Source of the DNA: an uncultured Verrucomicrobiota bacterium
Lineage (GTDB): Bacteria > Verrucomicrobiota > Verrucomicrobiia > Limisphaerales > UBA9464
Assembly: GCA_903821635.1 (NCBI GenBank)
Contig: CAIJLV010000045.1
Span: 1 to 56,087 of the forward strand
DNA length: 56,087 nucleotides
Reading direction: 5' to 3'
Made by a program: the position numbers and the translations under genes. Below, one piece after another: positions 17,183 through 25,735 of this stretch. Numbering within the stretch: the stretch's first letter is position 1; each line of letters starts with the position of its first letter. The notes beneath the pieces were generated by a model. The model did not search any database and was not told the origin of the DNA. It saw only the letters and a list, made by a program, of their open reading frames with translations.

Positions 17183-18633
17183 ACCCCTTCGCCCACCTCC
17201 CGCCGCGTTTCCTGACGCGGCGCCAGATGCTTCGCCAGATGGGCACCGGCCTCGGTTCCCTCGGCTTAATGGGCGTGCTGGGGCAGGCCCGGCTGCTGGC
17301 CAATGGCGAACCGGAGAGCCCTAGCGCGAAACTTGGCACGCCCCTTTCCCCGCGGCCGCCGCAGTTTCCCGGGCGCGCCAAGCACATCATCCACATCTAC
17401 CTCAACGGCGGGCCGTCGCAGGTCGACACCTTTGATCCCAAACCGGCGCTGGCGAAGTATGCCGGTCAGCGGTTGCCTGGTGGCAACCTCACCACGGAGC
17501 GTCCGCTCGGCGCGGCCTTACCGTCGCCGTTTTCGTTCAAGCCGTATGGCCAGAGTGGCATCGAGGTGAGCGAGATCTTTGCGAAGACAGCGCACCATGT
17601 GGACGACTTGTGCTTCATCCGTTCGATGCATGCCAACACGCCGAACCACGAGCAGTCCATGCGCCTGATGAACTGCGGCGACGAGCGCCTATCGCGGCCG
17701 AGCTACGGCGCGTGGGTTACCTACGGCATGGGTTCGGAGAACGAGAACTTGCCTGGCTACATCGCCATGTGTCCGGGGTTGCCCGTCGCCGACGTGTCGA
17801 ATTGGCGGTCGGCCTTTCTCCCCGGCATTTATCAGGGCACGCACATCAACACGAAGAAGACGAAGCCCGAGGAACTCATTGAGAACATCACCAACGGCCG
17901 ACTCTCGCTCCGCGCGCAACGCCGGCAGTTGAACCTGTTGGCCGAGTTTAACGCCGAGCATCAGCGCGCCCGCGGCGAGGACCCACAGTTGGAAGCCCGC
18001 ATCCAGTCCTTCGAACTCGCTTACCGCATGCAACTGGAGGCGACCGACGCTTTTGACCTGTCCAAGGAGCCGGCCCACATCCGGGAAATGTATGGGGACA
18101 CCGTGCAGTCGCGGCAATTGCTCATCGCCCGCCGCCTGATCGAGCGCGGCGTGCGCGTGGTGCAGTGCTACCACGGCGACGTGCAGCCGTGGGACAGTCA
18201 TGACATGATCGCCGACGCCCACCGCAACCTCGCCAACCAAGTGGATCAGGGCATTGCCGCGCTGCTCACCGACCTGAAGCAGCGCGGACTTTTTGAGGAC
18301 ACGTTGGTGATCTGCGGTGGTGAATTTGGCCGCACGCCGGCGGTCGAGATGCCGGCGCCCGGCACGCCTGGCAACGGCAAGGGGCGCGACCACAATCACT
18401 ACGGCTTCACCGTGTGGCTGGCCGGCGGAGGCGTGAAGCGCGGCTACGTTCACGGCGCGACTGACGAGTTCGGCTTCAAGGCCGTGGAAAAACCCGTCCA
18501 CGTCCACGACCTGCACGCCACGATGCTGCACCTGCTGGGTTTCGACCACGAGAAGCTCACTTACCGGCACTCCGGCCGCGACTATCGCCTCACCGACGTG
18601 AGCGGGGACGTGGTGCGCGAGATTCTAGCGTGA
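17179..18633 (+). CDS. DUF1501 family protein with Tat-like signal
   Basis: A 484-residue member of the sulfatase-fold DUF1501 family that normally accompanies PSD1 proteins. The N-terminus LTRRQMLRQMGTGLGSLGLM looks like a Tat signal with an RR pair and predicts export in folded form. The characteristic blocks are HIIHIYLNGGPSQVDTFDPK, CFIRSMHANTPNHEQSM, VVQCYHGDVQPWDSHD and VICGGEFGRTPAVEM, ending with HDLHATMLHLLGFDH. His and Asp residues in these blocks resemble a metal site of the alkaline-phosphatase superfamily. Catalysis is not established for the family. It is coupled to the MOSC gene upstream. Its usual partner, the PSD1 gene, ends at 11214. Confidence 0.92.
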   Translation: MNPFAHLPPRFLTRRQMLRQMGTGLGSLGLMGVLGQARLLANGEPESPSAKLGTPLSPRPPQFPGRAKHIIHIYLNGGPSQVDTFDPKPALAKYAGQRLPGGNLTTERPLGAALPSPFSFKPYGQSGIEVSEIFAKTAHHVDDLCFIRSMHANTPNHEQSMRLMNCGDERLSRPSYGAWVTYGMGSENENLPGYIAMCPGLPVADVSNWRSAFLPGIYQGTHINTKKTKPEELIENITNGRLSLRAQRRQLNLLAEFNAEHQRARGEDPQLEARIQSFELAYRMQLEATDAFDLSKEPAHIREMYGDTVQSRQLLIARRLIERGVRVVQCYHGDVQPWDSHDMIADAHRNLANQVDQGIAALLTDLKQRGLFEDTLVICGGEFGRTPAVEMPAPGTPGNGKGRDHNHYGFTVWLAGGGVKRGYVHGATDEFGFKAVEKPVHVHDLHATMLHLLGFDHEKLTYRHSGRDYRLTDVSGDVVREILA

Positions 18634-18713
18634 ACTGAACACCTCGGTGGCTGCCGCCGTTCAGCGACTTGGGTTTGAAGCGCGGTCCTGCCGAGCAGGC
18701 GAACGTTGCCCGG

Positions 18714-19448
18714 TTACAGCACCAGTTTCCCGCTTCGTTTCAGCCATTGTTCTGCCGTCTCGTAGTCGGGGCAGATGCGGGCGACTTCGGCCCAAAAACT
18801 GGGCGAGTGGTTCATGTGTTTGAGGTGGGCGAGTTCGTGCAGGATCACGTAGTCGCGCACGAAGTCCGGCGTCTGCACCAAGCGCCAGTTCAGGGAGATC
18901 ACGCCGCGCCGGGAGCAACTGCCCCAACGGGTGCGCTGATTGCGCACGCTTACGCGCCGAACTCCGGCGGTGTGGCCCGCGGGGACGGCGAGTTCGGCGA
19001 CCCGGGCGGGCAGGGTCTTGGCCGCAAATTTGCGCAGGGCGAGTTCCACGGCGGGCAGGAGATCGCCTTCGGCTTGGCTGAGCGTCGCCTCCACCCAGCC
19101 GACGCGGAGTTTCACTTGCGCGTCGGTGGTCACGACTTCGACGACCAGTTCGTTGCCCCCGAGCCAGACGGTGCCGCCGGGGCGGAGTTCCTTGGGGCGG
19201 ACGCCGGAGGTGAGGTGGCGTTGCAGGCGTTCCACGAGCCACGCTTCGTTCTCGGCGACGAACCGACGGGCCTCGGCCAGCGTGCCCCGGCGCGGAATAG
19301 TGCAGCGAGCTGTGCCGTCGCGGCGGAAGGCGAGGCGGTAACGTTTGGCGCGCGGATGCCGTTGATAGGTGACGGAAGTCGTGCCCGGGGGCAGTGCCAG
19401 TTCGTCTACGGCGACGGCGTCGCTGGTGGATTTTTCGGGCCGGAACAT
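18714..19448 (-). CDS. YgjP/SprT-like zinc metallopeptidase (DUF45)
   Basis: The zinc motif [16 protein letters not shown] is intact, and [18 protein letters not shown] is the family hallmark. The N-terminal part reads [18 protein letters not shown], typical of the fold. Physiological substrates of this family are largely unknown. The frame opens at ATG 19559, but that start would overlap the ferredoxin gene by 68 bp. ATG 19448 (MFRPEKS) avoids this and gives 244 residues. GTG 19505 and TTG 19487 are other options. It is probably co-transcribed with the ferredoxin gene 43 bp upstream. Confidence 0.85.
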   Translation of the reverse strand: MFRPEKSTSDAVAVDELALPPGTTSVTYQRHPRAKRYRLAFRRDGTARCTIPRRGTLAEARRFVAENEAWLVERLQRHLTSGVRPKELRPGGTVWLGGNELVVEVVTTDAQVKLRVGWVEATLSQAEGDLLPAVELALRKFAAKTLPARVAELAVPAGHTAGVRRVSVRNQRTRWGSCSRRGVISLNWRLVQTPDFVRDYVILHELAHLKHMNHSPSFWAEVARICPDYETAEQWLKRSGKLVL

Positions 19449-19491
19449 GCGCACGACCGGGGACCAAAGGGTGCGGAAGAAGTCCAATTGG

Positions 19492-19878
19492 TCACCGTCC
19501 CGCACTGTTTCGGCAGAGCGGGTTCCAAGCGAAGGCGAATTCGGTGACGGGTTGGCCATGGATGAGATGTTCCTGAATGATGCGCTCGAGCACCTCGGGC
19601 GTGCAGGAGTGATACCAGACGCCCTCGGGATAGACTACCGCGATGGGACCGCGGGCACAGACTTGCAGGCAGTTGGCCTTGGTTCGCGCCACGGTCGCCT
19701 GCGGGCCGACCAACCCGAGTTCCTTGAGTCGTCGTTTGAGAAATTCCCACGCCGCCAAGCTGGTGTCAGCGGCGCAGCACTTGGGCTTGGCCGGATCGGC
19801 GCACAGCAAGAGGTGCCGGCGGACGGTGGCCAAGCCCAGTTCCGAGACGATGACTTCGAGCGGGGCGGGGGACGGCAT
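19492..19878 (-). CDS. Thioredoxin-like [2Fe-2S] ferredoxin
   Basis: A 128-residue electron carrier. The cluster cysteines are visible as [13 protein letters not shown] near residue 26 and [10 protein letters not shown] near residue 70, the spacing found in thioredoxin-fold 2Fe-2S ferredoxins (NuoE-like, Shethna-type). The segment [20 protein letters not shown] followed by EHLIHGQPV is the usual C-terminal signature of the stand-alone group. There is no signal peptide, so it is cytoplasmic. The redox partner is not apparent. It is probably first in a two-gene unit with the DUF45 peptidase. Confidence 0.88.
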   Translation of the reverse strand: MPSPAPLEVIVSELGLATVRRHLLLCADPAKPKCCAADTSLAAWEFLKRRLKELGLVGPQATVARTKANCLQVCARGPIAVVYPEGVWYHSCTPEVLERIIQEHLIHGQPVTEFAFAWNPLCRNSAGR

Positions 19879-20049
19879 GGGCGAACGCTGGGGGGAGCTG
19901 GCTTGGGTGGCAAGTTCGCCTCGGCTGAGTCCGATTTTTAATCCGGACGGGGCACGAGGTGGATGCGAGGCAACCGAAGAAATTTTACCCGCCAGTTGGG
20001 GGACTTCAGAGCCGGCTGGTTTTGCCCGTGATCCCCCGACTGGGCGCCT

Positions 20050-20922
20050 TCAGAGGGTGGCGATCAAACGCTCTAGGCGGGAGCCGTATTCTACAAAATT
20101 GGCCCGGAGCACATCGTCTTGGGCCGCTGCGTTTTCACTGTGAAACACCGCGACCATGTGGGGTTCGATGCTGATGCCGCCGGCGTAACCGCGGCCCAGT
20201 GCATCCTGCAAAATCCGCCGGACGGCGCCGTCGCCTTCACCGGGCCAGGCATAGTCGGCGTCGTTCTTGGCGGGATTCCAGCGCGCGTCCTTGACGTGGA
20301 GGTGCACGACGGCGTCGCGGACGTGGGTCCAAAATTCCCAAGGATCCTGGCGGGGCCAGGGTTTGGCTTGGGCGCGATCGGTGTTGAAGACCGGATTCGC
20401 CGTGTCGAAGACCCACTTCAACCCCGGCACGGCTTCGAGCAATTCCAGCGCGTGGCGCCAACTCATGCCGCCGTAGTTCATGCAGTTTTCATGCACGGGT
20501 TGCAGTCCCGCATCGAGAAATCGGCGGGTGACTTCGCCCACCCGGCGGATGACTTCCGCGGGCAGGCGATCTTCGTCGTCGCCCGGCTTGCAGCTCATGA
20601 TGCGGACGAATTGGGTGCCCAGTCGCTGCATCCGTGGAATCGCGCGGCTGACTTCGGCGAGGGTCGGCTCAAAGGGATCGGTGACCTTCTTGGACCAGTT
20701 CAGGATTGTGGAACCCAAGCAGTGCACCTGGATTTCGGCCTGGCTCAACTCCTCGACGACGTGAGCAAACGCGGCGTCGGAAAGTTCGTGCAAGTTGGCC
20801 TTGGGAAAGGTGCCGACTTGCACGTTGCGCAATTCGAGGTGGCGCCAGCCGAGTTGGCGCGTGGCCTCGATCTGGGAGCCGAGCGAATTTCCGGCTTCAT
20901 CGCCGATGCCGCAGAGAATCAT
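20050..20922 (-). CDS. Sugar phosphate isomerase/epimerase-like TIM-barrel protein
   Basis: A 290-residue AP-endonuclease-2/xylose-isomerase-like barrel. Visible blocks are RHLELRNVQVG at the first strands, VHCLGSTILNW, NCMNYGGMSW, LKWVFDTANPVF, HLHVKDARWNP and GGISIEPHMVA. The Glu, Asp, His and Glu positions at strand ends fit the metal-binding set of the superfamily. Such proteins usually isomerise or epimerise sugars or inositols in catabolic clusters. The nearest potential partner is the Gfo/Idh dehydrogenase at 23708, not in the same operon. The exact substrate is unknown. The start ATG 20922 gives a normal N-terminus (MILCGIGDEAG). Confidence 0.85.
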   Translation of the reverse strand: MILCGIGDEAGNSLGSQIEATRQLGWRHLELRNVQVGTFPKANLHELSDAAFAHVVEELSQAEIQVHCLGSTILNWSKKVTDPFEPTLAEVSRAIPRMQRLGTQFVRIMSCKPGDDEDRLPAEVIRRVGEVTRRFLDAGLQPVHENCMNYGGMSWRHALELLEAVPGLKWVFDTANPVFNTDRAQAKPWPRQDPWEFWTHVRDAVVHLHVKDARWNPAKNDADYAWPGEGDGAVRRILQDALGRGYAGGISIEPHMVAVFHSENAAAQDDVLRANFVEYGSRLERLIATL

Positions 20923-20982
20923 GGGAAACGATACCTTCAGGTCAGTTTTATTGAGCGATCACTCCGCGGTGGAGTCGGAAAG

Positions 20983-21009
20983 CAAAACGCCACCCGGACC
21001 GGGTGGCGC
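20983..21009 (-). terminator. Rho-independent terminator after the 31-residue basic protein
   Basis: The stem cgccacccgg (20988-20997) pairs perfectly with ccgggtggcg (20999-21008) across a very short loop. On the minus strand it is followed by TTTTGC. It starts about 20 bp past the small-gene stop, so the small gene is an independent transcript or the end of one. Confidence 0.85.
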
Positions 21010-21029
21010 TGATCAGACGAAACGGGACG

Positions 21030-21125
21030 TCAGCCCTTCTTGGCCAGTTTCGCGGTTTCCTTTTTGCGCTTCAGGTAGGAAGTGCGGCGACGGCGTTTCT
21101 CGACTTTGTTGTGCTGTTTGCCCAT
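21030..21125 (-). CDS. Small highly basic protein (31 residues)
   Basis: The frame runs ATG 21125 to TGA 21030 and begins MGKQHNKVEKRRRRTSYLKR; nearly half the residues are Lys or Arg. A strong terminator follows within about 20 bp, the spacing of a real gene end. Composition, size and lack of a hydrophobic segment suggest nucleic-acid binding, for instance a ribosome-associated peptide like Thx. I believe similar small proteins occur in other Verrucomicrobiota, but I cannot confirm that here. The function is unknown. It sits between the TIM-barrel gene and the divergent lipoprotein gene, 23 bp from the latter's start. Confidence 0.72.
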   Translation of the reverse strand: MGKQHNKVEKRRRRTSYLKRKKETAKLAKKG

Positions 21126-21148
21126 AGCTATTTTCCGTTGTGCGAACG

Positions 21149-21850
21149 ATGACTACTAATTCGGGCTGGAAAGTGGGCGGAAGCCCGCGCCCCTTCAACA
21201 CCTTTTTCCAATGTAGCCTGCTCCTGCTGCTGCTCGCGGGTTGTGCCACCAGCCCCGAAGCCTAGCAGGCGAAAGCAGAAGAAAAGGATGTTTCCATCGT
21301 GCGCTTATACGCGGAACTCCGGGACGAATCGATGACCGGCACCCGGGTTTCCCTGCCGCGCAGCAATCCCATGGAGATCGCCATCGACAAGGAACCCTTT
21401 GCCGACGAACGCGATGTGGCCCGCGCCGACGTCATCAAGTCCGTCGGCGGCTTCGCGATCCGCATCGAAATGACCCAGCACGGGCGCATGACGTTGGAGG
21501 CGGCCTCCGTTTCGCGGGCCGGCCTGCGGTTGGCCGTCTTTGGGCAGTGGACGGTGGGGAAGGAAGAGACCATCAAGCGCTGGCTGGGCGGACCGGTGAT
21601 GCGTCGGGCGCTGCGGGACGGAGTCCTCATCTTCACGCCCGACTGCGATAAGGAAGAAGCGGACCGCTTTGTGCGCGGGCTCAACAATGTCGCCATCAAG
21701 TTGGAGAATCAGCCCAAACCGAAGAAGACCAAGGCGGAGAGCTCGGCGAAACCCAAGACCGAGAAGCAAAAGGAGAAGGAGAAGGCCAAGGCTGAAAAGC
21801 CTTCCAGTGCGGCTGACGCCATCAATTCTTTCCAAAAAAATCGGGAATGA
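21149..21850 (+). pseudogene. SecDF-P1-like lipoprotein gene interrupted by an amber codon
   Basis: ATG 21149 opens a frame with a lipoprotein signal and lipobox (LLLLLLAGCATSPEA). TAG at 21263-21265 ends it, and the same frame continues without another stop as QAKAEEKDVSIVRLYAELRD to 21850. The downstream part has VGGFAIRIEMTQHGRMTLEA and FTPDCDKEEADRFVRGLNN, which resemble the P1-like periplasmic domain seen in SecD-type and small verrucomicrobial lipoproteins. A Lys/Glu-rich tail follows. A restart (for example at 21299) would give a cytoplasmic form without the lipid anchor. Possibilities are decay, readthrough or sequence error. It overlaps the M23 peptidase gene by 4 bp. Confidence 0.72.
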
Positions 21851-22863
21851 GCCGTGTTTTTCGGGCGCTCGTGGGCGCCGTGCTTTGCTGGGCGAGCCAA
21901 GTGGCAGCCCAGCCCTTCCAACTACCCACGGCTAACCGGGCACTCTTCGAGGCGGGGGGCGAAGATACCTTTTTTCAAGGCACCGCCGGCAAACCATGGA
22001 CCAGCGGTCAGTTCGGCTGTGTGCGCACCGAGGGCCGTCAATTCCACGAAGGCGTGGACATTCGCAGCCTACAGCGTGATCGCCGGGGTGAGCCCACCGA
22101 TCCCGTGCTCGCCAGCGCAGACGGCACGGTGGCCTACCTGAATTCCAAACCCGGGTTGTCGAATTACGGCAATTATCTGGTCCTGCGCCATTCGCTGCAC
22201 GGCTTGGAAGTTTACACGCTCTATGCGCATCTCGGGGCTTTTGAACCGGGTATCCGGATGGGAAAAACGGTCCGTGCGGGGCAGCAAATCGCCACGATGG
22301 GGCGGACGGCGAACACCAAACAAGCCATCACCAAGGACCGCGCCCACCTGCATTTTGAGATCAACCTCGTCGTTCACGAGCGCTATGCGGCTTGGCACAA
22401 AGCCCGCCTAAAGGGGTTGCGCAATGACCACGGAAACTTCAACGGGCGCAATCTGCTGGGGCTTGATCCCGCCTCGATTTTTCGCGCCCAAGCCCGGCTG
22501 GGCACCAATTTCAACCTCGTGCAATTCCTACAGGAGCAACCCGAACTGTGCCGGGTGGTGGTGCGCGCCCCCAGCTTCCCTTGGGTCAAACGCTACGCCG
22601 CCTTACTGAAGCGAAATCCGGTGGCGGAACGCGAAGGAGTCGCCGGGTATGAGCTCAGTCTGACCTTTAATGGCCTGCCGGCGCGGGTGACGCCCCGGGC
22701 GGCCTCCGAACTGAAAGGCAGCCCCAAGGTTCGGCTCCTCGACGTGAACGCGGCTGAATGGCAGGCCAAGCCCTGCGGCAAGCTGGTCTTCAAACGCGGG
22801 CAAGTGTGGACCTTGCTGCCGCGCGCGGAAGAATTCTTGGATCTGCTGACCTACGCGCCATGA
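21847..22863 (+). CDS. M23 family (LytM-type) metallopeptidase, exported
   Basis: A cell-wall endopeptidase-like protein of 338 residues. A signal peptide is seen (ALVGAVLCWASQVAAQP). The zinc ligands fit His67 and Asp71 (HEGVD) and His169 in HLHFE, with LYAHLG between them. Members cut peptidoglycan cross-bridges or act as amidase activators when ligands are lost; here the ligands look complete. About 170 residues after the domain have no clear family similarity. The start overlaps the stop of the interrupted lipoprotein gene by 4 bp (ATGA), so that lesion may affect its translation. Confidence 0.88.
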   Translation: MSRVFRALVGAVLCWASQVAAQPFQLPTANRALFEAGGEDTFFQGTAGKPWTSGQFGCVRTEGRQFHEGVDIRSLQRDRRGEPTDPVLASADGTVAYLNSKPGLSNYGNYLVLRHSLHGLEVYTLYAHLGAFEPGIRMGKTVRAGQQIATMGRTANTKQAITKDRAHLHFEINLVVHERYAAWHKARLKGLRNDHGNFNGRNLLGLDPASIFRAQARLGTNFNLVQFLQEQPELCRVVVRAPSFPWVKRYAALLKRNPVAEREGVAGYELSLTFNGLPARVTPRAASELKGSPKVRLLDVNAAEWQAKPCGKLVFKRGQVWTLLPRAEEFLDLLTYAP

Positions 22864-22866
22864 ACC

Positions 22867-23508
22867 TCAACTGAACCGGTCTTCCGTCCAAGGATCGGCG
22901 GTGTTCGAATAGCCACGAACTTCCCAAAAGCCGAGAATATCGCGGTCGAGGAAGGTGATGTCCCGGATCCATTTGGCGCCCTTCCACGCGTATTTCTTGG
23001 GCACAATCACCCGCGCCGGGCCGCCATGCTCCACGGGCAAGGGTTGGCCGTTCCAAGAATGGGCGATCAAGACGTCGTCATCCATCAGCACGTCCAACGG
23101 ATTGTTCGTCGAATACCCGTCGTGGCTCTTGAAAAATACGTGGCTGGCGGAGGCCTTGGGCCGCACTAGTTCTGCCAACGTGAGGAAGGCGACCCCCGCC
23201 CAAGCCATGTCGAACTGGCTCCAAGTGGTGACGCAATGAAAGTCGCTCACATCGTGAAACTGCGGCAGGGCTTGAAATTCCGGCCAGCTCAATGAAACCG
23301 GATTCTCCACGTGGCCGCCGATCTTGAGCTGCCACTGATCCAAGGCGATCGCCGGCTTTACGCCCAAATCGAGCACCGGAAAATTATGCACCTGCCGTTG
23401 TCCCGCCGGGAGCCGGTCGCCAGTCCGCACCGTGGGTTTGGCTTGGCCGGCCATTTTTCGGGCCCAACGCTCCTTGGCCGCAATGTAGGCTTCCTTCATG
23501 CACGCCAT
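22867..23508 (-). CDS. Sulfite-oxidase-like molybdopterin-binding oxidoreductase
   Basis: The molybdopterin fold is shown by DQWQLKIGGHVENPVSLSW, the molybdenum-ligand cysteine in DFHCVTTWSQFDMAW, and PVEHGGPARVIVPKKYAWKG. The length of 213 residues fits the catalytic domain alone, as in YedY/MsrP-type and related enzymes. Unlike exported MsrP there is no Tat or Sec signal at this start (MACMKEAYIAAKERW), so it is predicted to be cytoplasmic, and no YedZ-like membrane partner is adjacent. The substrate is unknown. It converges on the M23 gene with 3 bp between stops. Confidence 0.87.
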   Translation of the reverse strand: MACMKEAYIAAKERWARKMAGQAKPTVRTGDRLPAGQRQVHNFPVLDLGVKPAIALDQWQLKIGGHVENPVSLSWPEFQALPQFHDVSDFHCVTTWSQFDMAWAGVAFLTLAELVRPKASASHVFFKSHDGYSTNNPLDVLMDDDVLIAHSWNGQPLPVEHGGPARVIVPKKYAWKGAKWIRDITFLDRDILGFWEVRGYSNTADPWTEDRFS

Positions 23509-23707
23509 GATAACGGGGAACTGCGCCGGGCAAAGTCGGAAGCCGCGGGGTGGGGCTTGTTTCGGGCGCCCAATTCCGAAACGCTCGCCTCGTTCCTCGC
23601 TTGGCAGTCCCTTTTCAGACCCCTGAATGGGGCCCCGCGCTCGCAGCGTTTTTGCGAAATTCCGCGGGAAAGTCCGGTTCTGCCCCGGCTTGGTTCACCG
23701 AATTGTT

Positions 23708-24781
23708 ATGAGCACGCTCAATCTCGCCCTCATCGGCACCGGCGGTATCACCTTACAAAACCACCTGCCGGGCTTGGCGCTCTGCGCCGACGTCAAAGTC
23801 CACGCCCTCTGCGACGCCAATCCCGCCACGCTGGAAGCCGCCCGGCAGCAGACGGGCGCGCCCATTGCCTCCACGAACTGGCAGGACATCGTCACGCGCG
23901 ACGACGTCCATGCCGTCATCATCGCCACGCCCAATTTCCTGCATCCAGACATCGCGATCGCCGCCGCCCGCCACGGCAAGCATGTCCTGTGCGAAAAACC
24001 GCTCGCGCTTAATGCCGACGACGCCCAACGCATGGCCGACGAAGCCGAGCGCGCCGGTGTGCGCCACATGACGGCGTTCACCTACCAATTTGTGCCCGCG
24101 ATGCGTTACCTCAAGCATCTCCTGCAGCAGGGCGCCTTGGGCGAGCCCTATCATTACCGTTGCCTGCGGTTGCAAGATTGGGGCACCCGGAACCTCGGCT
24201 GGCGGCAGGTAAAACAGCTCGCCGGCACCGGCGAAATCGGCGACATGCTCAGTCACCGGATCAATTTCGCCCAACACCTGGTCGGCCCGCTGAAACGCTT
24301 AGTGGCCAACCTCAAAAATCACACCCCAATGCGCGGCGGGGCCCCCAACGACACGGACGACTGGGTAGGCATTTTGGCCGAATTCCAAAACGGCACCACC
24401 GGGGTTATGGAAAGCTCCAAGCTCGCCAGCGGGCACAATGAATCGTGGCGCAGCTTAGATTACGTCGAGCTCAACGGCAGTGAGGCAACGTTTCAGTTCA
24501 CCACCGGCAAGTGGAATGAACTCCAGAACGGCCAGCTCGGCGGCCCCGGCTTGAAACCGCTGTTGGTGCCCCGGGAATTCTGGGTGTGGCCGGGCAGCCC
24601 TCGCGATCCCGGCGTGGGCGATCCCCTCGTCAGCTTTCGCTACGATCAGGCGGTGGAATTTATCAACGCCATCCGCGAAGACCGGCCCTGCGCCATCACC
24701 TTCCAAGACGGCGTGAAGGCGCAACGAGTGATGGATGCCGCCGTGAAATCGGCCACGCTGGGGCAGTGGGTGGACCTATAA
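23708..24781 (+). CDS. Gfo/Idh/MocA family NAD(P)-dependent oxidoreductase
   Basis: A 357-residue sugar or inositol dehydrogenase-like enzyme. The Rossmann start MSTLNLALIGTGGITLQNHL holds the GxGGI dinucleotide motif, followed by AVIIATPNFLH and the family signature HVLCEKPLAL with the catalytic-region lysine. The C-terminal alpha/beta domain contains GEIGDMLSHRINFAQHL and ends RVMDAAVKSATLGQWVDL. The frame extends upstream to 23627, but ATG 23708 begins the conserved sequence. No partner gene is contiguous, so the substrate is open. It converges on the PEP-CTERM gene across a terminator. Confidence 0.92.
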   Translation: MSTLNLALIGTGGITLQNHLPGLALCADVKVHALCDANPATLEAARQQTGAPIASTNWQDIVTRDDVHAVIIATPNFLHPDIAIAAARHGKHVLCEKPLALNADDAQRMADEAERAGVRHMTAFTYQFVPAMRYLKHLLQQGALGEPYHYRCLRLQDWGTRNLGWRQVKQLAGTGEIGDMLSHRINFAQHLVGPLKRLVANLKNHTPMRGGAPNDTDDWVGILAEFQNGTTGVMESSKLASGHNESWRSLDYVELNGSEATFQFTTGKWNELQNGQLGGPGLKPLLVPREFWVWPGSPRDPGVGDPLVSFRYDQAVEFINAIREDRPCAITFQDGVKAQRVMDAAVKSATLGQWVDL

Positions 24782-24883
24782 ACGGCGCGGGGTTGTTTCG
24801 TGGATCTGGGACTTGGGGCCCACACCGGGGCTGAGTGTTTCCAGCCTGGTGCGGGCTCCCCGCAGGCGGCCCACCCGGAAAAC

Positions 24884-24907
24884 AAAAAAGCTGCCCGAAG
24901 GCAGCTT
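24884..24907 (-). terminator. Rho-independent terminator of the PEP-CTERM gene
   Basis: The stem aagctgcc (24888-24895) and ggcagctt (24900-24907) close a CGAA loop (TTCG on the minus strand). On the minus strand a TTTTTT tract follows. It lies 26 bp past the stop at 24934. Confidence 0.92.
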
Positions 24908-24933
24908 GGAGAAAGCAGAGACTTAAGCAGGAC

Positions 24934-25425
24934 TTAAGCCTTCATGAAACGGCGGCGAGCGGCGCCGAAGGCCAGCAAGCCCAACCCAGCCACTCCGGCC
25001 ACCATTTCCGGCTCCGGCACGGCCGTCAGGGTCAATGAAGTTGCCCCATCTACATCATCTGTAGTGGGGGAGGAGGGGCCAGTGAAGTTCCACGGCGCCG
25101 AGCCCGCGGTCCCGACGAGACTATAATCGCCCGAGAACAAGATGAAACTTCCGGATTGCACAAGCGTGACGCTATTGAACGCGATCGCAAGGCCGCCGAC
25201 ATCAATCGCCGTCGGCGCCAAGTCATCGGCATTGTCTAAAACAGAGTCAACCGAGAGGGTCATTCCGGTCACATTGGCTTCAGTAAGAGCACCCGAACCG
25301 GTGTAGGTGATCTGGCCGGACACGACCGTGCCATTCAGCCCGGTCCACGAATAGTTCACGACGGCGCCGGAAACCGGCAATACCGCGGCGGCGGCGAGAA
25401 GTCCAAAAAGGGATTTTTTCATCAT
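24934..25425 (-). CDS. PEP-CTERM sorting-domain surface protein
   Basis: A 163-residue exported protein. The signal peptide follows MMKKSLFGLLAAAAVLPVSG. The C-terminus has the three-part sorting signal: VPEPE, a hydrophobic stretch (MVAGVAGLGLLAFGAA) and RRR. In known systems an exosortase cuts near the PEP motif and attaches or releases the protein; no exosortase gene is in this window. The middle (FTGPSSPTTDDVDGATSLTL) is small and Ser/Thr-rich with no known domain. The upstream open frame is unlikely to be coding. It is a single gene with its own terminator. Confidence 0.9.
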   Translation of the reverse strand: MMKKSLFGLLAAAAVLPVSGAVVNYSWTGLNGTVVSGQITYTGSGALTEANVTGMTLSVDSVLDNADDLAPTAIDVGGLAIAFNSVTLVQSGSFILFSGDYSLVGTAGSAPWNFTGPSSPTTDDVDGATSLTLTAVPEPEMVAGVAGLGLLAFGAARRRFMKA

Positions 25426-25481
25426 GTTGGTTGAGTTTGCTAAAGAATTACACCTGCTTGCGCTACCCACTAAGTCAATCC

Positions 25482-25499
25482 ATAGCCAAGATTGGCTAT
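25482..25499. promoter_or_regulatory. 18-bp palindrome upstream of the PEP-CTERM gene
   Basis: atagccaa-ga-ttggctat is a perfect inverted repeat centred about 65 bp upstream of the start at 25425. It lies within the 310-bp gene-free stretch 25426-25735, where no other gene or RNA was recognised. It could be an operator or a short RNA hairpin in the leader. Function is inferred from position only. Confidence 0.35.
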
Positions 25500-25735
25500 C
25501 TGTCCGCCTCAAATACCCTTCGTTAGGGATCGTCAGCAAGGAAAAACCTCACACTGAACCCACCCGGGCTCCGGATCGCTGGTCGCCCGCCTCGGAACTC
25601 CACGTGCGCCCGGGCATCCGCGGTGCGGTTTAACCCTTAAAATGGGCCTGAACGCCGCGAATCGAGGCCGGTTTATGCGCTCAGGGGCGCCGTTGCCCGC
25701 CGTGCCGCCTGGCGGCGCCGGGGCGGGATGGAATA

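Noticed and set aside
15418..17196. 592-codon open frame on the minus strand
   Set aside because: It lies antisense to the secreted ORF, the MOSC gene and the DUF1501 start, is low in recognisable motifs and reflects high GC content.
19960..20046. Inverted repeat ccagttggggga / tcccccgactgg as a terminator
   Set aside because: The arms are mismatched and far apart (about 30 bases of loop) with no T-run, so it is not convincing.
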